From positions 57,698,351 to 57,762,350 of the forward strand of contig NC_065533.1 of the NCBI RefSeq assembly GCF_020184175.1: a DNA stretch of 64,000 nt. The letters are read 5' to 3'. The notes beneath the pieces were generated by a model. It saw only the letters and a program-made list of their open reading frames with translations. It had not been told where the DNA came from and ran no database searches. This document shows positions 1 through 13,186 of the stretch, piece after piece. The translations under genes and the position numbers were made by a program. Source of the stretch: Aphis gossypii. Lineage: Eukaryota > Arthropoda > Insecta > Hemiptera > Aphididae. Positions within the stretch are counted from its first letter, which is position 1; each line of letters opens with the position of its first letter.

Positions 1-240
1 TTGTTTTCATTAAAATCATTGTTATCCATACTAGTATGTTCAGGCTTTTCATCAGTTTTAGTATCTATTAACAAAATTATTTATTATAAATTTATTTTTC
101 AAATTTAAAGTAAATTGTTTTAATAAGTACTTACCATTGTTTTCATTAAAATCATTGTTATCCATACTAGTATGTTCAGGCTTTTCATCAGTTTTAGTAT
201 CTATTAACAAAATTATTTATTATAATTTTATTTTTCAATT
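1..240. repeat. Tandem duplication of an exon plus its intron, 136-bp period
   Basis: Positions 3-107 recur at 139-243 almost unchanged. Each copy holds, on the minus strand, an AG acceptor and a 66-nt exon of 22 codons with phase 1 at both ends. The second copy ends in a GTAAGT donor. Because the exon is symmetric, both copies can be spliced in without breaking the frame. Confidence 0.8.
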
Positions 241-1096
241 TTCAATATTAATTGCTTAGACATCTGTCTGCAGACTACTGTTTTTAAGTCTGTATATTTT
301 ATGTTACCTACCAGTTACCACCCACCCTCCCCACAACATTCACCTAGGTCCAAAATTCATAATTTTATTTTATATATAGAGCAGATTAAGATTAAGTATG
401 ATTTTAAGTTTACATTGTTTTATTATCCCATAAATTTTAATAGTGAAATAAAATAAAAATTTGAGTTTTTTTATTTGCTAACTTCACCAACTTTGATCTG
501 TTATTAGTATTATTGTTTTTAACATTTAAAATTACTTTAGAATATCTACATATTAATATATATTTAGAAATTATGTTAAAGTTATTTTCTGTATACCTAC
601 TAAAGACTGCAATTACTGAATTATCTACTTAATACATTAACTTTGTTTTTAAATTTTTTTATATTTAAATTTGTTATAATATTTTGCAAGATTGCAATAA
701 ACATATTTCATTTGTTTCAAATTTTTATATTTAATTTTTCTAACTTTGCAAATATCAATTGCATTAAATCATCCTTTAGGTAGGTATATTCATGTCTTTA
801 AAACTGTGGATTTGCAAAATTCTATTGTTATTATTAAAATGGCAGTGTATATTTTAGTCTAAAAAACAAGAAATTCTTATTTACTGCATACACAATATCC
901 AAAATAAAATCCAAAAAGTCTTAATCAACATGTTTAAAACTTACTTTTCGTACTATTCGCAGCAATCTCAACACGCTGCACTTGTTCCAGAGTAGGAAAC
1001 TTATTTTTTTTGATGTGGTGATGATTGGATCGCTAATAATGCTTTTTTATTTCTTTCTGCCTTTTTTGCGGCCCCAGATTTATATATACGTTTCAT
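1..1096 (-). pseudogene. Decayed N-terminal fragment of an unidentified, possibly transposon-derived gene
   Basis: On the minus strand an ATG at 1096 opens a short basic, lysine-rich N-terminus (MKRIYKSGAAKKAERNKK). This type of start is familiar from hAT-like transposon proteins, but the match is from memory and weak. The exon ends at 945 before a good GTAAG donor. Two further exons follow, at 200-135 and 64 to the window edge, each with an AG acceptor. The frame opened by the ATG stops at 1003-1001 beside a run of eight A residues. The reading frame that joins exon 2 correctly lies one base away, so exon 1 carries a frameshift. The rest of the gene lies left of the window. I cannot name it with confidence, and a host gene with a bad base call is possible. 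Confidence 0.35.
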
Positions 1097-4000
1097 AATC
1101 ATAAATTAATTGCACACATTCACGGTAAATAAATTAACAATAGACAACAGTATAACATCAAATATAGGTATCGCATAACAATTAACAATAACTGACAGCA
1201 CGCGAGTACACGACTACAGCAGTCAGATTAATAAAATAACAAATCAATAATCATAGCTGTGTACATATTATTATCCTAGTTATGTTAGTCGACAATATTT
1301 TTATAAATAACTATGGTCGATGGGATGCGATAATATTATTTATAAATAATAACATTATAATAATATTATAATATAAACGCGAAGCCGACGCGATGGAAAT
1401 CATTCGTTTAAAAATAAATTATGAAACTATTGAAACGTTTGAAGCTACAAAACAATAAATAATAATTATTAATAACACAGAAATGAAATTACGAAAACTA
1501 AAATTATATTTCTAATTTCTATTATAAAATATTTAAACTTAGGAGATATATCCATAAGCTATATAGAATAATATTGGTGTAAGTTACTTTCATAAGTAAA
1601 TGTCATACCTTCATCATTATTATATATTTATATGTTATACAGATATTATAGACGTATAGTAGGTTTTGTAAATAATACATAATACATTTTTTCTAAGCAA
1701 TATTTGTATGATTGCTGAATCCAATAGTGGGGCACCGGGGCCCCCACAGGCTGTAGGGTCGGGCAAGCGGGGTCCTCGTGGTCTTGTCCTAAATAAAGAT
1801 AAAACCTAACTTAACTTGCAGAAGCGCAATTAATCCAAAAAAACCTCCTCTAACTTGTACAAAGCTTAACCTAACCTATGGAAAAGCATATGATTATTGA
1901 ATGAATTTTCAATTTCCTGGGCCCCTAAAGAAAAATTGCTCCTATAACAGCTGAATATTTCGATAAATACATTACGGGGGAGGGGGGGGGTCCCTATTCC
2001 CTATAAACCCAATAAGAACAAAATTGACTATAAAAAAAAAAAAAAAAAAACGGAGGGGCCCCGGCCGCATTCGCGGCCCAGCGGCCATGGCCAGGCCGAC
2101 ACTGGTATTTTTTGCCGATAAGATACAATAATAATAAGACGAAAAAGAAGATACAATGGTAGTTGAAAAGAATTAATGCAAAATGGTAATTTTTACAATA
2201 TTGATAATTTGTTAATGAATCAGCAATACCTTGTATACATATTTTTAACAATTTTCATCAGAGTAATGATTTAAAGATTTAATAAATTTATATGTTTTTA
2301 ACACTTAAATATATTGGTGCATGTATTGAAAAACAAATTATATTTCTCATAACATTCAATTTATACAGATTCTAATTAGTTAAATTAATGAAAACCATTT
2401 TACCTATATTATCGAAATGATCCGTTCCAATGATCCATCATCTTCAGTTGAAAAGTAAAGATACTATAGCCTTTTGTGTAGTGAAACCTCTGTTTACACA
2501 TCTACTTTTTAATAACAGATTATAATGCAAAATTTAATGTAAAATTAGAACAATACACTTATATTGTTTTTAATTAATGTAAATCTTTAGTAATTAATAT
2601 TATAAACGTTGCAATATATTCATTATTAGGTAATTGTTAACCATAATGTTTGGTTAATTACGTTAATACAAATTTAACATCTCTTACTTTAACATATTTT
2701 ATATTATTAACTATAACTAAAATACTAACTATTAAAAACTTAGAAATTAGAAATTAATATCGAAGAACAGTGTGAAAAAGTTATAGTGGTATGAGTAGCT
2801 TAAAATGTGTCACAGTTTAATTATGTGTTTCATTATGATAATTGATAGGTAAATAATAATATTATATTATATGAAGATGAAAAATCGCAACTCCTTATGA
2901 AATTTAACTGTAGATTTATACTATTCAGTACAATTGTAGTTGAAAGATTTTCAAAATAATATAAGAGAGATGGTCTAATACAATGTACATTATTTATTCA
3001 TGAGTCGCAATTTACCTTTTGCAAAACCTTTTAGATGAGCCACAAAATGTTTAAAATAAACGACGGTTTGATCCGCCTCTGGAATAGCATTCCATTATAT
3101 CTCTTAAAGTATTTTGAATATTTCATTGTGCATAAAAAATAATAGTACTTATATATAATACACTAATACATATTGGCAATAAATTTCAAATATCTCCGAT
3201 TTATAATTTTTGAATTAAGAAATTATAATTGTTATTTTTCAGCTTTTTGACATACTTAAACATAAATAAAAAAAAAAGCTATTTTTAAAATATTTTGAAT
3301 ATACCACAATCCTATTTACATCATTTTTGAAAGATGTATATTTTGACTTATAATATAGAAGTCCATAACAATATGATATGATAAATATTCATTATATTAT
3401 AAAAGTTAATTAATAATATTATTATTATTTACATTATTAAATATGTATAATATGCTATGATTTGTTAAAAATTGTATTAACTTAATTAACAATCTTTGAT
3501 ATTAATAAAAAATAAATAGATTGACTACTTATAGTACCTAATTAAAATATACTTGAAAATAGAGGCTGCTAACATATTCACACACTGTAATACTTTTTTT
3601 TTTTATTTAAATTAAGCCTTGGCAACTATGGCCATTGGCAACAAAGAGTTTAACTCTATATTATTTACATATTATATAAGTTCCATATTAAATACTAATG
3701 ATAAGGTTAGTATATGATATACACTTATTAATGACTCGTATGAGAAGGATTATCTAAATAATTCTAATTATCATCATTAATCTTCCCCACTTAATGACTA
3801 TTTCTTCTCTTATTGACTAATGTATATCTCTCTTCTATAGCTAGTTTGTTTAAATTCAAAGTAGTTATAATGTATTACTTAATTTCAAAATATTCAGATT
3901 AATCATATAGTATACTCATTAGATAATTAACAATTGATCAAATAAGATATACATGTTATTATAATATCATCATCATCATTTTTTTCCTATTAATACTAAT

Positions 4001-5603
4001 GATATTGACTTGGTAATACCATTATCATACTTTTTGTCAAGGACTTCTGACAAATGTTTAATATTCCTGCTATGTATTTTCTCTCTAAATATTCATATAT
4101 AGTTTTAACATATAGTTTCAATGTTTTATATAGCATTAAATTCAGTTATTCATTACTGTTTGATAAAAAATGAAGAGATATATTCAAATCTACAATGGAG
4201 TATATTCATCTTATTTTTTTTCCATAAACAAAATATACTTAAATATTTTAGTATTCTAAATAATAATGTTTATAATAATTAACAAATTAATTTATTTGAA
4301 ATTTATCATTATGTGTAGAATATTGTACGCAATTTCAATTATAACTCTTATTTTTAATACTATGAATAATAATACATGATACACAATCTTCCATCTTTCA
4401 TTACTTTAAAATATTTTTCATATTAAGTTATTACAACTTGGTAATATTTATTGCCAGAATCTTATGATTTTTAATAATATTTTTAATGTGGATACTGCAT
4501 ACATACAAAAATGTTATTTGCATAGTTCCAAATAGTGATTTCGTTCTTATTAGAATTTATCACAAGTCCACAACACATATTTCAAATGTTCTTACAAACA
4601 ATCCCTCATACTAATACTTTTCAAATGTTGATACCTGTACAATGTAACAATGTAACAGAGGTTATAAATCTTAGTTCTAAATATTTTGTATTATATTATT
4701 ATTTTAAACTTGTTTGAATTTATTTTATTTTAATAAAACTAGAAAGACTCCATTCATTATATTAACTTAATTATTAATTAATTATTAATTAATTAATAAT
4801 TAATTACTTAATTTTATTCATTATATTATCATAATATTCTATTATGATATTTTATGATTTAAAATAAATATACAAATTGCTATTCAAAAATTATTATTTT
4901 GTATACCTAATAAAGTTATAACTTGAACTTTGGTTTTATTTTAAACTTATTTATCATGAAAAATTACTGTAAAATTACAAGTGAATAAAATAAATTTATT
5001 TTAGATATTTCAAAATAAATAAAATTATATCATTTTTATAAGCATAAATAAGTAATTTTATTTTTCAACCATTTTCAATAACAACAGTCCATAACACAAC
5101 ATCAAGTAAACGATTAAAACTTTAGTAAAAATCTAAAATAAAACAAATTTAATCTATTATTTTTAAATAAAATGTTTTTATTAAATATTTAAATCTTTAC
5201 TTGACTATAAAATTATTTATAATCATTATCCAAAATTCTAAACCTAAAATTTTAACAATCATATTGAAATTAGAAGGATTTTGTAAAACCAATGAAAATT
5301 GTTAAAAATATATGTAAAAGGTGTTGCAGATTCATTAACAAATTATCAATACTGTATAAATTAAAACCGTACTCACATGTGATTTTAGTGGTATAAATTG
5401 TTCTGTTGTACCGTCAATAGTGCCACTAAATTCTACATTGAATAGATCTAATAAACGCAACTATACCTCAATTAATTTAAGACAGGACACATGTATACAT
5501 CAAACCATTTACAGAAATCAAGTCTAAAAAATATACAAACAGACTTAGTGACTCATACGTTATATACTCATACCTATTATTAATTATTAAAACATAATGT
5601 ATA
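1097..5603. other. AT-rich non-coding stretch
   Basis: No supported gene is visible here. The short open frames have no splice support and no recognisable protein. The stretch contains A/T homopolymers, an AT palindromic run near 4765-4812, and one GC-rich patch near 1715-2105 listed separately. It is probably old intergenic sequence and repeat debris. Confidence 0.6.
1715..2105. repeat. GC-rich repeat debris with poly-G, poly-A and hairpins
   Basis: Two GC-rich blocks stand out from the AT-rich surroundings. One is around 1724-1785 (GGGGCACCGGGGCCCCC). The other, around 2053-2105, follows a poly-G run and an A run of about 18. The second block holds the hairpin GGCCGC-attc-GCGGCC and the palindrome GGCCATGGCC. 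This suggests the end of a non-autonomous transposon or SINE, but I could not pair two termini. Confidence 0.4.
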
Positions 5604-5611
5604 CTTATCAT
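5604..5611. repeat. Left TSD of the outer transposon (CTTATCAT)
   Basis: The eight bases CTTATCAT immediately precede the terminal TAGGGCTCGGAT. They are repeated exactly at 21797-21804, right after the matching right terminus. Confidence 0.9.
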
Positions 5612-5939
5612 TAGGGCTCGGATTTATATATATATATTTATAAAACCAAAATATGTACCTACATAAATATGTACTAAAAAACTCAAAATATGTATTTTTC
5701 TAATATGATTTATTTATTAATATTTAATTATATAATATATTCATATGAATTCCTAATGAAACAAATTATATTTTAAATAGTAAAATAATTAAAAAAAAAG
5801 ATACCTATTAAAATTATAAAATATAAATAAAAAAATCTAAAAAAAATTAAAATATTAATTATCTTGATTACAATTTATGATAACATCCATTTTTAAATTC
5901 TCAGTTGTTATCTACCTATCATTTATCGAGATCATAAAT

Positions 5940-5947
5940 ATCCACAG
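5940..5947. repeat. Left TSD of the nested P element (ATCCACAG)
   Basis: ATCCACAG directly precedes the terminal CACGGTC and is repeated exactly at 12160-12167. P elements are known to make 8-bp duplications. Confidence 0.93.
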
Positions 5948-6099
5948 CACGGTCTTAGAAGATAAGGTCGGCCAACTTCCTACCCTCCCGCCTATTACAG
6001 TATTTCCTCTTAATGAGGCAAAAACGTTTCCCAAGTTGCCGCAAAAGCGCTGCCGGGTAGACGTATTTTGAGGTTAGGAAGTTGAGGATTAGTATAACA

Positions 6100-6117
6100 C
6101 CACGGTCCTAACCGTGG
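6100..6117. repeat. Short hairpin in the P element left arm
   Basis: CCACGGT-CCTA-ACCGTGG gives a 7-bp stem. It lies between the terminal repeat and the transposase start and could be a subterminal transposase-binding site. That role is inference. Confidence 0.5.
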
Positions 6118-6282
6118 TTAACAGCGAACAGCCCGCCAAAAATGAATTCAAACATCAAACTATTGAGATTGGTTTATACAATTATACTTTATTATATCTA
6201 ATACTATTAATTAATAATAGTATTGTTTTGTTTGCGTTGTATCGATTTATATTAATAATCGATAATCGTAATTCAAGTTGAT

Positions 6283-6309
6283 CCATGGCTTAAATACTTT
6301 AAGCCATGG
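6283..6309. repeat. 12-bp-stem palindrome upstream of the P transposase start
   Basis: CCATGGCTTAAA-tac-TTTAAGCCATGG is a perfect 12-bp stem with a 3-nt loop, about 150 bp before the start codon. Drosophila P elements have internal 11-bp inverted repeats that act as transpositional enhancers. Whether this palindrome plays such a role is not known. Confidence 0.6.
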
Positions 6310-6455
6310 GCTGATCCAAACATGAAAAACGACTAACGTTTAAACGTTGTCTAGTACTCTAGTCTCTAGTGGCATTGTGGCAACTATAAACCTATTCTAT
6401 AGATATTCGATTTTTGTTTGTTATTTCTTTTATAGTAGTTTGTTGTATTCTGAAA

Positions 6456-9400
6456 ATGCCAAATAAAATTTGTTATTTTCATTGTAACAAATCAGAGAAA
6501 CTCTCAGTTTTAATATCCCCAAAGATAAATATTTGAAGGAAAAATGGCTGCAGTCTTTAGGGATAGATCATTTTAGCCCTAACGAGGTTATTTGTGAAAA
6601 ACATTTTCGGGATGACTTAATAATTAGATCAAAGGATATTGTTGACAATTTAGGAAATGTTATTTTTTCAGTAAGTACCAATAGAAATTGTATAGTGTAT
6701 TATAATAGACCAAAACGCCTAGGACCTAGCTGAAATTTTGCTCTGGTTTAGCAAAATATACAGCACATAAAAAAGTAACAATTTTGTATTGACATTGAAT
6801 TTTGGATTTATATAAACCATTTTAATAATATATTATAATAATACTTATTTCTTTATATGAAATATGCATTTTGTTTGTATTTTATACTTCTTATTGCAAT
6901 TATAACAAATACAAGATTTATATTTATATTTAGGCTCCACGTTTAAGACCTTGCTTGAAATCTAATGCAATACCTCATTTATTATCATCCCGAAAAAGAT
7001 TAAAATTTGATGATAATCGAGAAAGCCATCAAGTAAATTTATTTAATAATTTGCAATGTTTTTTTAATACTTTTTTCAATTTTTTACCTTATCTATATCA
7101 ATTTTAGACTGATGAATTAGCTATTACACATTGTCAATCGTCTTCTACTACAAAAGAAACTGTTTTTTCTGATATTGAAGTGAGTTTGTTAATTATTTAT
7201 TTTCAAACAAAAATTAAATTAATTTGTATAGGAATTAGCCGAAGAAAAAATTGTTAATAGTGGAAGTGAAATAGTTAATAATATGGAATGTGATGTCATT
7301 TTGGTTGACCATGACTATGTGACCAATACTGCTGAAAATCAGAATGTTAATGAGTGTCCTAATGTTACAAATATTTCAGATTTTAATGTTTTTTCGAACA
7401 ATGAGGAAGTAAGTAAAATGATAAAATAAAATAAAATAACAAAATATAAAATCACATACTTCATTAAACATAAAGTATATAATAAATTGATTAATTAATT
7501 TTTTAATAAAAATAACTACAATTAACAAAAAGAAGAATTTTATTGCTCTTTTACAATACATAACATAACTGTTTTCATATGTTAATAGATTGTTTATAAC
7601 ACGATACAACTTTGGGAGTTAACATTGCCTCCAAATTGGCATAAATATTTGTCCAATGACCAAACCACAATAGGAATTTCAGAAATAATTTTTATAAAAA
7701 ATAGAGATAACATAAATTCATTTTTACGTAAAACTATAATTATTGAAAAGGATTTAAAAATAACATGCAATATATTGGGGAAGAATATTAATGCCGATAA
7801 CTTCCAAAATGCATTAGATAAAGTGATTAGTCAACAACATTTGGAAAATGTCATTAAAGAAGCAGCAACATTTAAAATTTGTAGAGGTTTAGACTTCTTA
7901 CATGACAAAAAGTAAATAATATTATAAATCCTTCATTAATCATCAAATGTTTTAATTAATTAATTATTAAATTATTAATAAAAATATTATTAATATTATT
8001 ATTATTTTATTTAAATATATATTTTTAATTAATTATTTTATAATGTAGGAGCAGTTCATATTTAGCTACAAATAACGATATTATAGTTGATACTATGTTA
8101 CACAAACGTAACTTAAATTGTTCTATAATAATTCCACATGGTTATTATTGTTTCCCTTGTGCAAGAACTAGAAAGATGTTGAAGCAGCGCTCAGCTCGAT
8201 TAGTTGCACAATGCTCACCAAAACGAGTTACATTAAAAATGACACCCAAAAGTAAAAAAAAATTGTCCTTATTACAAAAAAGAAATGAACTCTTAAGAAA
8301 ACAAAAAAAAAATTGCATAAATAAAATAAAACTATTAAGACAAAATATGTCTGAATTAATGTCTAAATTTGAAAATGTGTCAAAAGAAAGTATTTCACAG
8401 AAACTTACTGAGATGAACTGTAGTGGATACCAGAAGACAATCATTGAAGAAATAGTTTCAGCTGCAAAGGTAATGTTAACATGTAATCCTATTCATCATA
8501 CAAACAATAATTAATGTTTTTATCTATGTATATAAAAAAAAAATAGATCAGCAATCCAAAAGGGCGGCGGTATTCTGATGAGTGGATAATGCTTTGTATG
8601 TTATTGCATATACGAACTCCTAGTGGCTATAATTTTTGTAAAAAAAATGACATACTGCCACTTCCCAGTGTCAGCTCTTTAAGACGATATCTAGCTATGA
8701 TAGATACGGCTTGTGGTTTTGATAAAAACTTTTTTACATTATTTAAAAAACACTTGGAACGCCAAAACTACAATGCAAAAACATGGAATTATTTTGGTGG
8801 ATGAGATTTCAGTTCGAGAAGCACTTACGGTTGTTCAAAAACTCTGACATATAAGGGTCTTGTTGATTATGGTGAAGAGTACAAGGCAACTGATATCAAC
8901 GAAAAAGCCACAAGTGGACTTGTTTTATGTTCCAGCCACTTGCCGATACTTATTGTCAACCAGTGGCTGTTTTTGCAGCAAAAGGATCAGTAGTTGGCAC
9001 TGAATTGGCAAAACTTGTAATAAAATGTATCATCCTTTTAGAACAAGCAGGTGCAATCGTCCACGGTGTTGTGTCTGATGGAGCTCAGACCAACAGGAAA
9101 ATGTGGTCGGAGCTAGGAGTTAGCGGAGAACTAAAATCTTTTAAAAATTGGTTTCCTCATCCACTTGTTGATGATAGGAAAATATATGTATTCTCTGATA
9201 CACCTCATTTGTTCAAAAATGTGAGAAACAAATTATACAATGACAAAGTATTAAAAGTAAGTTCAATATATTGTGATAAAGTGTTGTATTTGTTTTTTTA
9301 AATGTGTGTGTATTTGATTTATGCTTAATTTCCTGTCTAGCCATGTGATAAAATTAGAAAATTCTGTAGCCTACCTAACCATATAAATGTATACATACAT

Positions 9401-11436
9401 AATTGTTTTGTCTTAGTTTGTGTTTGATACATACATGTTTTTAAAATGGGAGTAAGGATTTGTGTATATTTTATTTTGTTCACTATACTTTACTCCAAAT
9501 AAGAGTGGACTACCGCAACACATAAAAATGAGTTGTGAATCAACATCATAATTCTCCCCCCACCACAGAAAATGTCTAATTGTATGCGAGTTTGACTGGT
9601 TTGTGTACATCACCCAGTACATTATTATTTGGAATAGAGTATAATTTATATAGTATATAATATTATTTGATGTATGTAATAACTAATACTTTTTGTTGCA
9701 TGATTCTTATGTGAAATGGTTAAATATCTTTACAAAAAAGTAAGTACTATATAATTACTTATAGCATATCTCATAAATAGTTTAATTTATGCTTATTTTG
9801 ATAATGCAGATTAATGGTAAATACGTTAAATGGCACCATATTCAAGATTTATATGAACAAGACAATAAATTGCCAGGAAATCTAAGAGTATGTCCGAAAT
9901 TATCAAAAAGTCATATTAACCTTAGTATTTCTGATAAAATGAAAGTTCGATTAGCAACCCAAGTAAAGCATTAAAAACATTTATTATTTAAACCTATACA
10001 GTATACATTTATTATTTTTTTTTGCTAAATGAATAGGTCTTGAGCAATTCTGTAGCTGACGGTTTATTATTTTACAAAAGTTATAATGTCAATAACTTAG
10101 ATGATTGTGAACCAACAGCTGAGTTTTGTAAAAAATTTAATGATTGTTTTGACGCTCTAAATCGAAAATTTGGTCTAGAAGGGCTTAGAATTAACGGCAA
10201 AGACTATCAGGTGCAATACAAATTTAATATTTATTATACTTAGTTAATAAATTATTATTTAATAATTAACTAATCATACTTCATTGTTTTTGTTTGTTTA
10301 TGTACTGGATATAATACAGTTTCTTCATTCCTTTTTGACTTGGTTAAATGATTGGGAAAAGGAATATATCGATGGAAAAATAAAAAAATCTGAATTTTTA
10401 ACCAGTAGCACAGCTTGTGGTTTGAGAGTTACAATCCAATCAACTCTTGATCTCTCAAATTATTTGAATAGTTCCTGGAATTTTAAATACTTATTAACGG
10501 GGAAAATAAATCAAGATAAACTTGAAGTGAGTAAACATAGAAAACAAGTTCACAACATAGGTACATTATATTAGTATTTATTAAAACATAACCAAATATT
10601 TTAGATGTTTTTTGGAACAATTCGTCAGGCTGCAGGATCTAATGACCATCCCTCCGCGCCTACTTTTTTACAGCTGTATAAATTATTAGCAGTGTACAGT
10701 GTTTTAAAGCCGCCGAAAAGTGGAAACTGCACAGTGAATGATGATGCTCCATTGACTCCAATTATTTCAATTACTGATTTAAAAGAAATTTATAATCCAC
10801 AGAAGTCAAATATTGTGGAAAATTTAAAAGAAAAAATGAATAAAATAATTGAAGAGAAAGATTGGGAATTTGATGAAGTTGTTGAACACAATTATGCAAA
10901 GGCTGAAGTAATAGATTGTTTAATATATTATTTAACTGGTATGTAACAAAATATTATGACACATTTACTATTAACTATTATATAACATTTTATACAATAT
11001 TACAAAACAATTAATTACTTTTATAGGGTATCTATCCAAACAAATATTGAAATACATTGGTGATTGCAATACTTGTAAGTCAGCTTTTGTAACACCACAA
11101 GTTTATTCCGAACAAATGTGTGCTTCATTAGTTAACATGAAAACTAAAGGACGATTGATACACCCAAACATTTACTTTTTCAATTTCATCAAAACAATTG
11201 AAAACAGTTTTATCAAATATTCTTCATCCACACACGTATTTGAACTCATCGTCACAGATTTGATGTCTGAAAATACAATAAATTTTCCATGTTCAAGTCA
11301 TGGGGGGGACGTAATTTCATTTACTGTAATGTATTATATTAGAATGAGAATGAGGCAATTTTCACAACAAGAAAATAAGAAAAAAAAGAAAGATAATAGA
11401 AATAAAAAAAAAATTGCCAAATTCTCTAAAACTTAA
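6456..11436 (+). pseudogene. P-element transposase with THAP domain, frameshifted
   Basis: Twelve exons with canonical splice sites can be followed: about 6456-6670, 6934-7032, 7108-7179, 7232-7408, 7589-7911, 8049-8469, 8547-9256, 9810-9962, 10037-10210, 10320-10526, 10605-10938 and 11027-11436. Exon 1 encodes a THAP zinc-finger start (CYFHC, later KWLQSLG and CEKHF). Exon 6 has a lysine-rich coiled-coil-like stretch. Exons 7-11 encode the RNase-H-like catalytic core: LVDEISVREAL (first Asp), VSDGAQTN (second Asp), SDTPHLFKNVRN, then INQDKLEMFFG (Glu) across the exon 10/11 junction. Four frame changes break it, near 6515 inside the THAP domain and near 8780, 8845 and 8930 around the first catalytic Asp. 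This copy cannot make active transposase, although its ends look mobilisable. Confidence 0.9.
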
Positions 11437-12159
11437 TAAGTACATATATGTAAAATACAAAAATACATAACTTGGTACACACTCTTTAAATGAATATTTT
11501 GATAATTCACTTGATAAAAATATAAAATACCTATTAAATTAGAATAATAGGGAATATGTAAATTGTTATTACAATACCTATATCATAGATCTATTTTAGT
11601 AATGGTTGTAATGTTGTTACGAATTATGATTTATGAAATTTTTGATTTCAGTATTTTACATAAAGTAATAACAACCTTTAATTATTAAAATTAAATTTAT
11701 AATATTTAAATGGCACTCGGGGTTAATTTCATTTTTCATGGACTGTAATTGAACTATAATATTAAATATATAATATACTTACTTGGGAATTGGGTTCATG
11801 CTTTCATGGTTATTTTAATTTTAAAAATGAATACTGATTTAACAAATCTTTAAAATCACTAATGACTAATGTGCGATCACGATGAGCTAATTAATTGTTA
11901 CATAATATTTAAGTATTTACTATTTAACGACGAATGATTTTTATTTTTTATAAGCTTTTATGCAACCGGGGCACTTGTATACTTGTCTACGGGCACACCT
12001 CCGCACCGGGCATTAAACTAGTATAACGCCATAACCTCAAATAACGTCTGTAATAGGTAGCGCTCAATTGTAAAGTGGCAACATTTGGAAATGAATTTGC
12101 CTCACTAAGCGGAATGCTGATAATGAATCAGTTGTCCGACCTTATCTTCTAAGACCGTG

Positions 12160-12167
12160 ATCCACAG
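12160..12167. repeat. Right TSD of the nested P element (ATCCACAG)
   Basis: An exact copy of 5940-5947, directly after the terminal GACCGTG. Confidence 0.93.
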
Positions 12168-12646
12168 ATATATAAAAATACTAGATAGCCGACTTGGAAA
12201 TGATTTTGAAGCCCACAAAATGGCCGAAATTCTCTTATCTAAGAGGTAAATGTTTACATATTCACAACACTGATACAGTATCATTGTTATCATTTAATAT
12301 TTATTTATCATGAATATTAGACAATAGACATTCTAAGATCATGATTTTTAATATTTAATTATTTTTTATAACTCATATTATTAACTTTAGACTCATTAAA
12401 CAGTTACATAAATTATTAATAAGTACCTACTTACTTTTTGAAATACTATTTCCTTATGTGTTTACATTGTTCAAAGTAAGATATAATGAAGTAAATATAT
12501 TTTAATGTTTATGTATACATTAAACATTTTTTGCAATTCAAACAATCAATCAAAGGTAATATATTTATTGATATTTGAAGGTAATAACTTGTAGGTAATT
12601 TAATAATAAAACAAATATTTAAAACAATATAAAATAATTGTATATA

Positions 12647-13010
12647 ACTTGTTAATAATAATACCTACAAATAATTAAAACAAAATAAAACTGGCATATC
12701 ACCTAGTTTAATAATAATAAAAATAATTAAACAATATAAAACTGGTATATTAACTTGTTAATAATAATACCTACAAATAATTAAAACAAAATAAAACTGG
12801 CATATCACCTAGTTTAATAATAATAAAACTAATTAAACAATATATAAAACTGGTATATTAACTTGTTAATAATAAAACCTACAAATAATTAAAACAAAAT
12901 AAAACTGGCATATCACCTAGTTTAATAATAATAAAACTAATTAAACAATATATAAAACTGGTATATTAACTTGTTAATAAAAATAATTAAACAAATAAAA
13001 CTAGTTTAAA
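12647..13010. repeat. Tandem repeat, about 107-bp unit, three full copies plus part of a fourth
   Basis: Copies start with ACTTGTTAATAATAA at about 12647, 12753, 12861 and 12969. Each full copy contains AAAACTGGCATATCACC and ends with AAAACTGGTATATTA. The array lies in the outer element just past the 3' end of its transposase gene, a position where transposons often hold subterminal arrays. Confidence 0.85.
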
Positions 13011-13182
13011 TAATAAAAACATATATTATCTACCAACTATTGTTCATAAAAATTATTTGTTTTGTTAATTTTTGTCTTTTAGGCACAGGATTTAGAATTT
13101 CTATTGAAAACATTTTTCCAAAAGAATGGAGTCGAATACTTAGGTATTTTTTAACTAACAATGAAATTAAAATCATTTTATG

Positions 13183-13186
13183 TGGT
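13183..13186. repeat. Gypsy TSD, left (TGGT)
   Basis: TGGT precedes the left LTR and is repeated at 17801-17804 after the right LTR. A 4-bp duplication is normal for Gypsy elements. It also restores the transposase frame when one copy is removed. Confidence 0.85.

Larger units (their letters stand above)
5948..12159 (+). mobile_element. Complete but decayed P element (6.2 kb) nested in the left arm of the outer element
   Basis: The ends are inverted repeats of 29 bp with one mismatch (5948-5976 and 12131-12159), beginning CACGGTCTTAGAAGATAAGG. Weaker inverted similarity continues inward for about 150 bp (shared GAGGCAAA, AGCGCT, CCTATTACAG and TTTGAGGTTA blocks). A perfect 8-bp duplication flanks it. 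The interior carries a twelve-exon P-type transposase gene in the plus orientation, now frameshifted. The terminal sequence differs from that of the outer element, so these are two distinct families. Confidence 0.93.

Noticed and set aside
1994..2251. Minus-strand 85-codon frame
   Set aside because: It runs through poly-A and GC-rich repeat debris (a Phe run) and has no coding character.
8145..8444. Minus-strand 99-codon frame opposite the P transposase
   Set aside because: Antisense of the lysine-rich exon 6; its Phe/Leu-rich content is simply the reverse of Lys codons.
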